This document shows positions 22,075 through 30,406 of a stretch of 64,000 nt of DNA, piece after piece. The DNA comes from Mycolicibacterium rutilum (lineage in GTDB: Bacteria > Actinomycetota > Actinomycetes > Mycobacteriales > Mycobacteriaceae), in contig NZ_LT629971.1 in the NCBI RefSeq assembly GCF_900108565.1, positions 2,976,001 to 3,040,000 of the forward strand, given 5' to 3'. Made by a program: the position numbers and the translations under genes. The notes beneath the pieces are model-generated. The model was given only the letters and a program-made list of their open reading frames with translations, was not told where the DNA came from and did no database searches. Numbering within the stretch: the first letter of the stretch is position 1; each line of letters begins with the position of its first letter.

Positions 22075-25000
22075 GCCGACGGTGTATCACACGGGGCCAG
22101 CGACAGGAACGCGCCGAGCTCGATGAGCCCGTCCGGCGTGCCGGGCAGATACTCGGTCAGCGAGGTCGAGCGCACGACGATGCTGAGGTACTTCGCGCGG
22201 CTGATCGCGACGTTGAGTCGATTCCTGTTGAGCAGGAACGAGATCCCGCGCGGCACGTCGTCGATGGAGGACGCCGTCATCGAGACGAACACCACCGGGG
22301 CCTGCCTGCCCTGGAACTTGTCGACGGTGCCGACCTGGACGCCGGGCATGCCGGCCGCCGCGAAGTGCTCGGCGAGCAGCATCACCTGCGCGTTGTACGG
22401 CGCGACGACCAGCACGTCGGATTCGGTGAGCGGACGGGTCCCGTCCTCGTCGGTCCAATCGGTGCCCAGCAGCGACGCGGTGGCCGCGACGATCGCCGCC
22501 GCCTCCTCCGGACTGGCCGTGGAGTTGCCGTCGTGGGGGATCGCCAGCGTGCGCACCCCGGGTTCGTGGCCGTGCAGCCGACGGGCGGCGGGCCGGCCCT
22601 CGGCGGACAGCAGCCGACCCTCGTAGGCCAGCCGCGACACCGGGGCGCAAACGGCCGGGTGCATCCGGAAGGACCGGTCGAGGAAGTAGCCCAACGGTTC
22701 CGGCAGCGTGTGGTGGTCGCCGACCAGCCAGCCCAGCGCCGACGCGTCGACGGGTTCAGGATGGTGGCCCTGGCTCACCTGGGGCAACTGCTGCGGATCG
22801 CCCAGCAGCATCAGGTTTTTCGCCGCCCGGGCGACGGCGATCGTGTTGGCGAGGCAGAACTGGCCGGCCTCCTCGATCACCAGCAGGTCGAGGCTGCCGG
22901 ACTCGACTCGGGTGTCGTTGGCGAAATCCCATGCGGTGCCCCCGATAACGCAGCCGGGATGGGCCGCGATGAACGCCGCGTACTCGTCCTTGTCGATCGT
23001 CTGGCATCCGACGTCGTCGGGGCAGTTCTTCTTGGCGATGCGGGCCGGATCGACGTCGGCCTTGATCAGGTCGCGAAACAGGTTCTCCACCACCGCATGT
23101 GACTGGGCGACCACCCCGACCCGCCATCGGTGGTCGTTGACCAGGGCGGCGATGATCCGCGCGGCGGTGTAGGTCTTGCCGGTGCCGGGCGGGCCGTGCA
23201 CCGCGACGTAGGACGACTCCAGATCCAGCAGGGCGGCGGTGATGTCGGCGGCGACGTCGGCGGTGTGGGGGATCGGCGCGCCGCTGCGGGTGCGCGGCGG
23301 CCTGCGCAGCAGCAGGTCGACGACGGCGGTGCGCGGCAGGTCCGGCAGTGCGGCGGCGACGTCGGCGGCCGCGGCGTCGATGGCCTCGCGCAGCTTCTTG
23401 GTGGGCACGATCGAGCGGGGCGTGAGCGCGAACGGCAATTCGTCGAAAGTGCCGTCCTTGGTTTCGCGTTCGCAGATCAGCACCTCGGTGGGCGTGTTCG
23501 CGTCGTCGACCTCGAGCACCTCGGCGTTGCCTGCGCCGCGCCGGTCGGTGTTGTCGGCCATGCCCGTCGGCGACGGTGGGTGATACAGCGCGAACACCTC
23601 GTCGTGCAGACCGCCGGATTCCAGTGCGCCGGTCAGTTTCACCCACCGCTGCTGTTTGCGCGCCCGCTTGGACGGCAGGTGCCAGTCCGTGACGACGGTC
23701 GCGGTCTCGGCGAGGAACACGTCGCTGGTGTCGCCCCATTCGTCGACGGGGTTGTTGAGCCGGTCGAAGTGCGCCCACCAGAACGGCTTGTCCTCGCGCC
23801 GGTGATAGCCGCGGGCGGCCGCGATCAGCGCCACCGCGGTCTGCTCGGCGGTGCGCGGTGCCACGCCGTCGCCGGCGAACGCCGCCAGCGTGCGGGCGAG
23901 GTCGTCGGCGTCGTCGACCACCTCGGCCGCGGCGACGGGTTGCGGCCCCAGCGGCGGGACGCTGGACTCGATGGCGATCTTGACCAGCCAGTCGCGCAGC
24001 CGGTGCGTCGAGCGGCAGTCGTAGCGGTTGTAGTCCTCGACCTGCTTGAGCAACGTTGCGGCGTCGTCATCGCGGCCCTCGGCGCGCAGTTCGCAGAACT
24101 GCCCGTACTGGGTGATCGACTCGGTGGCCGTGGTGACCTCGCCCTTGCGCAACTCGTTGCCCATGTAGAGCGGTTCGAGCGACTTGAGGCTGTAGTTCTC
24201 GGTGCCGACGCGAATCGTCTTGCGCACCAACGGATAGAGGTCGACCAGCACACCGCTGCGCAGCAGGTCGTCGACCTCGTCCTCGCCGACGCCGTAGCGG
24301 CCGGCCAACCGCAGCAGCGCCGTCTTCTCGTAGGGCGCGTAGTGGTAGACGTGCATCTTCGGATACTTCTTGCGGCGCTGCCGGACCAGCTTGAGGAAGT
24401 CGACGAGGGCTTGGCGTTCGCCGGCGCGGTCGTGCGCCCACAGCGGGCGGAACGTGCCGCCCGCCTCGAGCACGCCCCACAGGTACTCCAGGCCCCACTC
24501 GTGCCCGTTGACCGTCCACAGCGGATCGCCCTCGAAGTCGAAGAACAGGTCGCCCTTGTCGGGGTCGGGCAGCAGGTTCAGCGGTTGCGGGTCGATCACC
24601 TCGTACGGCGGCTTGCCGTCGACGCGCGGGCTGGTCTGCAGCCGCGCCTGGGCCGTCAGCGCGGTGACGGTGCGGGCCGGCAATTCGGGCACCGGGCCGT
24701 CGTGGCGGGCGAGGTCGGCGACGGTGGTGATGCCGGCGTCGATCAGCCGGGCGCGCTGGCTCACCCGCATCCCCGCCACCAGCAGCAGGTCGTCGGTGGC
24801 GCGGACCTGAGCCTCGCACTCGGGGCAGCGGAAACAGGCGCGCACGGATTCGTCGGCCCAGTCGACCGGTGTGCCCGAGGAGAAGTGGTCGTCGAGCAAC
24901 CGCTGCAGCGCCTCGCGGCGCGGGCGGTACACCGCGAGCAGTTCGTCGATGCGGTAGTTGGCCGTCGCGCCGTCGCCGAGCACCAGCTCGACCTCGTCGG

Positions 25001-25487
25001 CGACCGGCACGCCGGCGGCGGTGAGGGTGTCGGCGTAGGCGGCCAGCTGCAGCAGCGCCTCGACCTTGACCGAGCGCGCGAGTTTCGTGTCGCGCAATCG
25101 GTAGTGGTCGCCGTCGAGGATCAGGAAGTCGGCGAAACCGGCGAACCGGCCGTCGAACATCGCGGCCTGGTAGATCACCGGGGCGCGGCGGTCGATCGCC
25201 CGCTTGGTCTGCTCGGCGGCGGCGGTCAACCCGTCGATCGTGTAGGCGGGCCGGCCGATGACGGTGATGTCGGCGGACTCGCGAAGGTTGTCGAGGTGGC
25301 GCTGTTCGTGCTCGTCGCCGAGCCCGGCGGTGCGGGCGAGCAGCTCGTCCTCGACGGCAATGGCCGGGCCGCGGCCGAGTTTCGCGTCGAACGAGCGCAG
25401 CAGCGCGTACTCGCAGCGGGCGGCGGCCGCGAGGTCGGATGCGCTGTAGACGACACGGGCCCCGTCTTGCTCGGAGGCGACGAACAC
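22071..25487 (-). CDS. RecB-like nuclease fused to UPF1/DNA2-type helicase (Rv1251c-like)
   Basis: GTG 25487 (VFVASEQDGARVVYSASDL) gives 1,138 residues, the size of Rv1251c; the upstream extension to 25556 runs into the IS end and is rejected. The N-terminal half is a TM0106-type RecB nuclease domain with a Cys cluster (an early CEY and, near residue 245, CFRCPEC) that may hold an Fe-S cluster as in Cas4/AddB. An RNase H-like region follows (DLFFDFEGDPLW). The C-terminal half is a superfamily 1 helicase with GPPGTGKTYTAARI, VIEEAGQF and a final VAISRAK. It probably acts on DNA or R-loops. The IS110 element lies directly upstream and may have replaced its promoter. Confidence 0.88.
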   Translation of the reverse strand: MFVASEQDGARVVYSASDLAAAARCEYALLRSFDAKLGRGPAIAVEDELLARTAGLGDEHEQRHLDNLRESADITVIGRPAYTIDGLTAAAEQTKRAIDRRAPVIYQAAMFDGRFAGFADFLILDGDHYRLRDTKLARSVKVEALLQLAAYADTLTAAGVPVADEVELVLGDGATANYRIDELLAVYRPRREALQRLLDDHFSSGTPVDWADESVRACFRCPECEAQVRATDDLLLVAGMRVSQRARLIDAGITTVADLARHDGPVPELPARTVTALTAQARLQTSPRVDGKPPYEVIDPQPLNLLPDPDKGDLFFDFEGDPLWTVNGHEWGLEYLWGVLEAGGTFRPLWAHDRAGERQALVDFLKLVRQRRKKYPKMHVYHYAPYEKTALLRLAGRYGVGEDEVDDLLRSGVLVDLYPLVRKTIRVGTENYSLKSLEPLYMGNELRKGEVTTATESITQYGQFCELRAEGRDDDAATLLKQVEDYNRYDCRSTHRLRDWLVKIAIESSVPPLGPQPVAAAEVVDDADDLARTLAAFAGDGVAPRTAEQTAVALIAAARGYHRREDKPFWWAHFDRLNNPVDEWGDTSDVFLAETATVVTDWHLPSKRARKQQRWVKLTGALESGGLHDEVFALYHPPSPTGMADNTDRRGAGNAEVLEVDDANTPTEVLICERETKDGTFDELPFALTPRSIVPTKKLREAIDAAAADVAAALPDLPRTAVVDLLLRRPPRTRSGAPIPHTADVAADITAALLDLESSYVAVHGPPGTGKTYTAARIIAALVNDHRWRVGVVAQSHAVVENLFRDLIKADVDPARIAKKNCPDDVGCQTIDKDEYAAFIAAHPGCVIGGTAWDFANDTRVESGSLDLLVIEEAGQFCLANTIAVARAAKNLMLLGDPQQLPQVSQGHHPEPVDASALGWLVGDHHTLPEPLGYFLDRSFRMHPAVCAPVSRLAYEGRLLSAEGRPAARRLHGHEPGVRTLAIPHDGNSTASPEEAAAIVAATASLLGTDWTDEDGTRPLTESDVLVVAPYNAQVMLLAEHFAAAGMPGVQVGTVDKFQGRQAPVVFVSMTASSIDDVPRGISFLLNRNRLNVAISRAKYLSIVVRSTSLTEYLPGTPDGLIELGAFLSLAPCDTPSA

Positions 25488-25552
25488 GCTGCCACTGTAG
25501 GTGAGCCCGACGACACCCCATTCGAGGCGCGAACGTGGTGCCTCTCTATTTG

Positions 25553-26614
25553 TCAAGACGCCTTCTGGATGGTTGTTGGAGGTCGGCCGGTGATGCGTAG
25601 TTCATCGGCGTGCATGACTCGCCAGAGGTGGGCGGCGAGGTGTCGTTTGAGTGCGCGCGTGGCGTGGCGTGGTGGCTTTCCTTGGGCGATCTTCTTGTCG
25701 TAGAAGGCGCGGCCGGTGCTGGCGGGCATGCGGATCTGGACCATCGCGATGGTGTGGATCGCGCAGTTGAGTTGTCGGTCTCCGTAGCGGGACAGCCGGT
25801 GCTGGGAGGAGTCGGCGCTGGCGACTTGCACGGGTGCGGTGCCGGTGTAGTTCGCGTACGCCGCGGCCGAGGCGAACCTGGCGGCCGATCCGGTGCGGCC
25901 CAGGATGCGGGCCGCGAGGATGGGTCCGACGCCGTCGATCTGTTGCAACCTGGTGCCGTGCTCCTCGAGCAGGGCGCTCTCCTTGGCGGCGTTGGCGGCG
26001 AGTTGGTCGTCGAGACGACGCACGTCGGCGATGAGGTCTTTGGCCAGCTCCAGCCGAACCCGGTCGGTGCCAGTGCGGGGACGAAGTCCACGCAGCGCGG
26101 TGGTGGCCTTGGCGGGCGTCAGCGAGGTCGGCACGCCGCCGGCTATCAACTCGCGCAGTAGGGCATGCAACTGGTTGATGGTGCGGGTTCTGTGCTGGGA
26201 CAGATTGACTCGACGCTCGTCTAGCAGCGCCAGGGAGTCGGTGGTGGTCTCGGAATGAACGGGGCGGGCATCGCCCTGCAGCGCGGCGACACTGGCCGCG
26301 GCGGCGGCATCGATGCGGTCGTTCTTGCGCCGGCCGCCGCGGGAGAGTTCCCGTACGCGCGCGGTCGCGGTGGCCGAAACGTCCAAGACGACCTCACCGC
26401 GTGCCAGCAGCCACAACGCCAAGTGGTGTCCGAGCCCGTCGGCGTTCTCGATCGCCCAGGTCCGTTCGGGCCAAACCTTCGCCCAGCCGATCAGGCGCTC
26501 GTAGTCGGCAACTGATGCCTCGATGCGCAGCGACCCCAGATCGGAGTTGGTGCTCGGGTCCAAGGCGGTGGCGGTGTGTGTCGACTTGTGCGGATCAACA
26601 CCGATGACGATCAT
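25553..26614 (-). CDS. IS110-family transposase (bridge-RNA type recombinase)
   Basis: This 353-residue recombinase has an N-terminal RuvC-like DEDD domain: GVDPHKSTHTA (first Asp), WAIENADGLGHHLA (Glu) and KNDRIDAAAAA. The C-terminal Transposase_20 domain carries IDGVGPILAARIL and the Ser-rich block NYTGTAPVQVASADSSQHR that contains the catalytic serine in this family. IS110 enzymes make no terminal inverted repeats and are guided by a structured noncoding RNA from the element end (established for IS621). The gene looks intact from ATG 26614 to the stop. Confidence 0.93.
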   Translation of the reverse strand: MIVIGVDPHKSTHTATALDPSTNSDLGSLRIEASVADYERLIGWAKVWPERTWAIENADGLGHHLALWLLARGEVVLDVSATATARVRELSRGGRRKNDRIDAAAAASVAALQGDARPVHSETTTDSLALLDERRVNLSQHRTRTINQLHALLRELIAGGVPTSLTPAKATTALRGLRPRTGTDRVRLELAKDLIADVRRLDDQLAANAAKESALLEEHGTRLQQIDGVGPILAARILGRTGSAARFASAAAYANYTGTAPVQVASADSSQHRLSRYGDRQLNCAIHTIAMVQIRMPASTGRAFYDKKIAQGKPPRHATRALKRHLAAHLWRVMHADELRITGRPPTTIQKAS

Positions 26615-26699
26615 GGAGTGCGGGTTCCCTTCGCTGATGTGGGTGGGGAATCCGCGGCGGACAATCCGACTTCAAGTACCTCGCAAAGCAGCTTGTGGT

Positions 26700-26830
26700 C
26701 ATGCATCTCTCGAGTCACGCCGCGAACGCAGACCGGAGGGGTGACACACCACGTTGGAGTCAACCCAAACCTCGGGTGACAGGGTTACCGCGAGTCATTC
26801 CCTCCGGTCTGCTACGGCACGCTAGGGGCT
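26700..26830 (-). ncRNA. Candidate IS110 bridge RNA
   Basis: The 250-nt space upstream of the transposase contains a perfect 13-bp inverted repeat, GCAGACCGGAGGG at 26728-26740 and CCCTCCGGTCTGC at 26800-26812, enclosing a 59-nt loop. The loop has a further AACCC/GGGTT pairing. The hexamer GAGTCA occurs at 26712, 26757 and 26792, inside and beside the hairpin. Structured RNA with repeated guide words at this place is what is known for IS110-group bridge RNAs. Boundaries are approximate, and which loop reads target or donor cannot be decided from one copy. Confidence 0.45.
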
Positions 26831-26868
26831 GCAATCCCGCTCACCACGCCGTGACACACATATAAGTC

Positions 26869-26921
26869 GGGTTACCCGCACGCGATCCGCCGCTCGAACG
26901 TGACACGAGCCCACACTCGGC
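26869..26921 (+). repeat. Left terminal inverted repeat of the DUF559 cassette
   Basis: The outer 15-bp block is at 26869-26883 and the inner 16-bp block at 26906-26921. Both match the right end exactly in inverted orientation. The outer block starts with the small palindrome GGGT-T-ACCC. Confidence 0.75.
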
Positions 26922-27030
26922 ACAACGCGGCCAACCCCCGTCATCCCCAACACCGCGCCCGTCCACAACCGGGGCCGTCACGGCCGTCGTGGCGGCGCCT
27001 TCTGTGGGAGCTCACGCCGACAGTCGCGGC

Positions 27031-27945
27031 ATGCACACAGAACCCTTGCCGTTCATCGGCACCGAAGCGGTCGCGTCGGGACTGGCGACCAGGCGGACGC
27101 TGGTCAGCCGCCACGACATGATCTATCGCAACGTCTACCTGCCGAAGGGTGTCGAGCTGACAGCCGCATTGCGCGCGCAGGCGGCGTGGTTGTGGTCCGC
27201 GCGTAACGCCACACTCGCCGGGCTGTCGGCGGCCGCGCTGTACGAAACCCGATGGATCGACGCTACGTTGCCCGCCGAACTGATCCGAGCCGAGACCTGC
27301 GACGTCGACGCGATCCTGATCCACCGGGCGAAACTGCGCGACGACGAGGTGGGCGCCGTGCGCGGGATGCCGCTGACGACGCCGGCGCGCACGGCCTTCG
27401 ACCTCGGGCGCCGACGCGGCCTCGAGCGAGCGGTCGTGCGCGTCGACGCGCTCGCCAACGCCACCGGCCTCAAGGCCTTCGAAGTCGAGGGTCTCGCCGA
27501 TACCCGTCGCGGCGCCCGCGGCATCGTCCAGTTGCGGCGCGTAATGGACCTGATGGACGGCGGCGCCGAATCGCCGCAGGAGACGCGCACCCGGCTGCTG
27601 CTGGTCGCCGCCGGGTTTCCGCGCCCGCGAACGCAGATCCTCGTCGTCGACGCGCATGGGATGTTCGTGGGCCGCGTCGACATGGGCTGGGACGAGGTCA
27701 AGGTCGGCGTCGAGTACGACGGCCCGCAGCACTGGGACGATCCCGTTCAATACGCCCGCGATATCGATCGGCTCGCCGAACTGGCCGCCGCGGGATGGCT
27801 CATCATCCGGGTCAGCCGAGACCTGTTGCGCTACCGGTCGCACGTCGTCCTCGCTCGTGTGCGCGACGCCATGCGCGCACGGGGGTGGCCGCACGCGGAC
27901 CGGATCCGGTTGGACGCCCAGATCGGGTGGCTCGATCCGCGCTGA
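27031..27945 (+). CDS. DUF559 (Vsr-like) nuclease-type protein with AbiEi-like N-terminus
   Basis: ATG 27031 (MHTEPLPFIGTEAV) gives 304 residues; no ribosome-binding site is visible. Residues 1-60 resemble the winged-helix start of AbiEi-type antitoxin proteins (TRRTLVSRHDMIYRNVYLPK). The C-terminal 100 residues are a DUF559 domain of the PD-(D/E)XK/Vsr group: GRVDMGWDEVKVGVEYDG, then HW, a RDIDRLAEL helix and GWLIIRVSRDLL. Paralogues are scattered in many mycobacterial genomes (recalled). No partner toxin gene is adjacent. Nuclease activity is unproven; its placement between inverted repeats suggests it may mobilise its own cassette. Confidence 0.8.
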   Translation: MHTEPLPFIGTEAVASGLATRRTLVSRHDMIYRNVYLPKGVELTAALRAQAAWLWSARNATLAGLSAAALYETRWIDATLPAELIRAETCDVDAILIHRAKLRDDEVGAVRGMPLTTPARTAFDLGRRRGLERAVVRVDALANATGLKAFEVEGLADTRRGARGIVQLRRVMDLMDGGAESPQETRTRLLLVAAGFPRPRTQILVVDAHGMFVGRVDMGWDEVKVGVEYDGPQHWDDPVQYARDIDRLAELAAAGWLIIRVSRDLLRYRSHVVLARVRDAMRARGWPHADRIRLDAQIGWLDPR

Positions 27946-27951
27946 CGGCTC

Positions 27952-28004
27952 GCCGAGTGTGGGCTCGACGCACGCACAGCGCCCCGGAGGCGTGCGGGTA
28001 ACCC
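27952..28004 (-). repeat. Right terminal inverted repeat of the DUF559 cassette
   Basis: The inner block GCCGAGTGTGGGCTCG is at 27952-27967, 7 nt after the DUF559 stop. The outer block GCGTGCGGGTAACCC is at 27990-28004, 34 nt before the lprE stop. Both are exact complements of the left-end blocks at the same spacing. Confidence 0.75.
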
Positions 28005-28037
28005 ACGTTCGGCCGCCAAAGCCACCAGAGAAGTCAC

Positions 28038-28595
28038 CTACGGGGTGTTGCCGATCAGCTCGACGCCGTTGCCGTTCCACCGGAACTTCACCACGCTGTC
28101 GAGCCCGGGCATGCCGTTGGAGTAGCGCAGCGCGATCGTGTCGCCGGTGCTCACGGTTTCGTCGATCCCGTTGAAGCCGTAGGTGTCCGGCACCCCGCTG
28201 GGGATGAACTTGCCGAGGTGGAACATCACCGCGCGGGTGTTCGGGTTCTCGGCGTTGGTGTTGGCTCTGACGATGACGACCGACAGCGGCGCGCACTCGT
28301 TGTAGTTCCCGGCGACCGGTTCGGGATTCCAGGCCTGATTGCTGCGCGGATCGCGCGGCAACTCGGACACGGCCCTGGCGATCTCGGGGGCCGCGAGGTT
28401 GACGGCGCAGGGGTCGGCCACCGCCGCGGCGCTCGGTGGTGCGACGGTCGGCGGCGGTGGGGTTCCCGCGGCGGGCGGCGCCGGCGGCAGCGCGGCGTCG
28501 GGAGTCTTGGAGACGGTGGAGTCGCCGGACCCGCACCCGGCGATGAGGATCGCCGCGACCCCGATCACGCTGGAGAACCGAAGGGTGCGTTTCAC
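28038..28595 (-). CDS. lprE: Lipoprotein LprE (LppP/LprE family)
   Basis: GTG 28595 gives 185 residues with a basic n-region (KRTLRF) and the lipobox LIAGC; the frame reaches 28664, but that would bury the signal peptide. After Cys comes a Thr/Pro/Ala-rich linker of about 45 residues, then the LppP/LprE domain of about 120 residues (DPCAVNLAAPEIARAVSEL through YNECAPLSVVIVRANTN). The function is unknown; homologues are surface lipoproteins of mycobacteria. M. tuberculosis lprE (Rv1252c) lies directly next to the helicase gene, whereas here an accessory insert separates them. Confidence 0.85.
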   Translation of the reverse strand: MKRTLRFSSVIGVAAILIAGCGSGDSTVSKTPDAALPPAPPAAGTPPPPTVAPPSAAAVADPCAVNLAAPEIARAVSELPRDPRSNQAWNPEPVAGNYNECAPLSVVIVRANTNAENPNTRAVMFHLGKFIPSGVPDTYGFNGIDETVSTGDTIALRYSNGMPGLDSVVKFRWNGNGVELIGNTP

Positions 28596-28717
28596 TCGAG
28601 CCACCCTTGCAAATCCGACCCGGCCACGTCGCGCCGACACACCGCGGACGCCCGGCCGAGGCATGTCTTGCGTGCGTGGCGGGTGAGCGGCCCTGCGGGC
28701 ACTAGACTCGGTTACCG

Positions 28718-30406
28718 ATGACGTCCTCCGAGCCGGACCCTGGCACCGCCGATCTCACCTTTGATGACCTGCAGATACACCCTTCGGTGCTGCAGGCGGT
28801 CCGCGACGTCGGTTACGAAACGCCGTCGCCCATCCAGGCCGCGACCATTCCCGCGATGCTGGCCGGCTCCGACGTTGTCGGCCTCGCGCAGACCGGCACC
28901 GGCAAGACCGCCGCGTTCGCGATCCCGATCCTGTCCAAGATCGACACCGAGAGCCGGGCCACCCAGGCGCTGGTGCTGGCGCCCACCCGCGAGCTCGCAC
29001 TGCAGGTCGCCGAGGCGTTCGGCCGCTACGGCGCCAAGCTCCGGGTCAACGTGCTGCCCATCTACGGCGGCTCGTCCTATGTGCCGCAGCTGTCCGGGCT
29101 CAAGCGCGGCGCGCAGGTGGTGGTCGGCACCCCCGGCCGCGTGATCGACCACCTCGAGAAGGGCAGCCTGGACCTGTCGCACCTGGACTACCTGGTGCTC
29201 GACGAGGCCGACGAGATGCTGCAGATGGGCTTCGCCGAGGACGTCGAGCGCATCCTGGCCGACACCCCCGAATATAAGCAGGTCGCGTTGTTCTCGGCGA
29301 CCATGCCGCCGGCGATCAAGAAGATCACCGCCAAGTACCTGCACGACCCGGTCGAGGTGAAGGTCAAGTCCAAGACCCAGACCGCCGAGAACATCACCCA
29401 GCGCTATTTCCAGGTGTCGTATCCGCGCAAGATGGACGCGCTGACCCGGCTGCTCGAGGTGGAGCAGGGCGACGCGATGATCGTGTTCGTTCGCACCAAG
29501 CAGGCCACCGAGGAGGTCGCCGAGAAGCTGCGGGCCCGGGGCTTCGCGGCCGCCGCCATCAACGGCGACATCCCGCAGGCGGTCCGTGAACGCACGATCG
29601 CGCAGCTCAAGGACGGGACGATCGACATCCTCGTCGCCACCGACGTCGCCGCCCGCGGCCTCGACGTCGAGCGCATCTCGCATGTGGTGAACTTCGACAT
29701 CCCGCACGACCCCGAGTCCTATGTGCACCGGATCGGGCGCACCGGACGCGCCGGCCGATCAGGCACCGCGCTGCTGTTCGTGACGCCGCGGGAACGTCAT
29801 CTGCTCGGCGCGATCGAGCGCGTGACCCGGCAAAAACTCGTCGAATCCGAACTGCCGTCGGTCGAGGACGTCAACGAGAAGCGCGTCGCGAAGTTCCGCG
29901 ACTCGATCACCGCCGCGCTGGACAAGCCGGGCATCGACCTGTTCCGCACGCTGATCGAGGGTTACGAACGCGACCACGACGTCCCGATGGCCGACATCGC
30001 CGCCGCGTTGGCGCTGCAGAGCCGCGACGGCGTCGAGTTCCTGATGACCGAGCCGCCGCCGGAGAAGCGCAAGGAGCGACGCGACAAGCGCGACGACGAG
30101 GACCGCGGGCCGCGTAAACCGCGCGAGCGGCGTAGCGATCTCGCGACCTACCGCATCGCGGTCGGCAAGCGGCACAAGGTCGCGCCGGGCGCGATCGTCG
30201 GGGCCATCGCCAACGAGGGCGGGCTGCATCGCAGCGACTTCGGCCACATCGCGATCAAGTTGGACTACTCGCTGGTCGAACTGCCGGCGAAGCTGCCGGG
30301 CAAGACGCTGAAGGCGTTGGAGAACACCAGGATTCAGGGCCAGCTGATCCACCTCGAACCCGACCGCGGGCCGAAGCCGCATCGGGGGAAGCACAAGTCG
30401 AAGTGA
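28718..30406 (+). CDS. deaD: DEAD-box RNA helicase DeaD/CsdA
   Basis: This 562-residue ATP-dependent RNA helicase matches Rv1253. Motifs in order are a Q-motif (YETPSPIQAATI), Walker A AQTGTGKTAAF, PTRELALQV, the DEAD box VLDEADEML, SATMP, and HRIGRTGRAG. The C-terminal 130 residues carry a charged linker (KRKERRDKRDDEDRGPRK) and a DbpA-type RNA-binding fold beginning YRIAVGKRHKVAPGAIVGAI. It probably acts in ribosome assembly and RNA turnover, especially in cold. It is divergent from lprE and overlaps the following acyltransferase by 4 nt. Confidence 0.95.
   Translation: MTSSEPDPGTADLTFDDLQIHPSVLQAVRDVGYETPSPIQAATIPAMLAGSDVVGLAQTGTGKTAAFAIPILSKIDTESRATQALVLAPTRELALQVAEAFGRYGAKLRVNVLPIYGGSSYVPQLSGLKRGAQVVVGTPGRVIDHLEKGSLDLSHLDYLVLDEADEMLQMGFAEDVERILADTPEYKQVALFSATMPPAIKKITAKYLHDPVEVKVKSKTQTAENITQRYFQVSYPRKMDALTRLLEVEQGDAMIVFVRTKQATEEVAEKLRARGFAAAAINGDIPQAVRERTIAQLKDGTIDILVATDVAARGLDVERISHVVNFDIPHDPESYVHRIGRTGRAGRSGTALLFVTPRERHLLGAIERVTRQKLVESELPSVEDVNEKRVAKFRDSITAALDKPGIDLFRTLIEGYERDHDVPMADIAAALALQSRDGVEFLMTEPPPEKRKERRDKRDDEDRGPRKPRERRSDLATYRIAVGKRHKVAPGAIVGAIANEGGLHRSDFGHIAIKLDYSLVELPAKLPGKTLKALENTRIQGQLIHLEPDRGPKPHRGKHKSK

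Larger units (their letters stand above)
25530..26868 (-). mobile_element. IS110-family insertion sequence (ends approximate)
   Basis: The element comprises the transposase gene, a short 3' flank on the helicase side, and about 200-250 nt of noncoding sequence upstream of the transposase. IS110 elements lack clear terminal repeats, so the ends cannot be fixed from one copy. The low end lies between 25488 and 25552 and the high end before the DUF559 cassette repeat at 26869. The minus-strand word TTGACA just after the transposase stop could act as an outward -35, but no -10 is seen at the proper distance before the helicase. Confidence 0.75.
26869..28004. mobile_element. Putative one-gene DUF559 nuclease cassette with matched terminal inverted repeats
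   Basis: An 1,136-bp unit is bounded by 53-bp ends, each made of two blocks that are exact reverse complements of the other end. The outer block is GGGTTACCCGCACGC (15 bp) and the inner block CGAGCCCACACTCGGC (16 bp), offset by 37 nt at both ends. The 22 nt between the blocks are diverged. The only gene inside is the DUF559 protein. The unit sits in the same interval as the IS110 element, where M. tuberculosis has the two flanking genes adjacent. No target-site duplication is visible. Mobility is an inference from symmetry. Confidence 0.45.

Noticed and set aside
25488..25552. Outward promoter from the IS110 end driving the helicase
   Set aside because: TTGACA is present but no -10-like hexamer lies 16-19 nt downstream.
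25488..25556. N-terminal extension of the helicase into the IS end
   Set aside because: The extra residues come from the IS110 flank, and the family start resembles VFVASEQ at GTG 25487.
26869..28004. DUF559 protein as half of a type IV toxin-antitoxin pair
   Set aside because: Only the N-terminus resembles AbiEi and no AbiEii-like toxin gene is adjacent.
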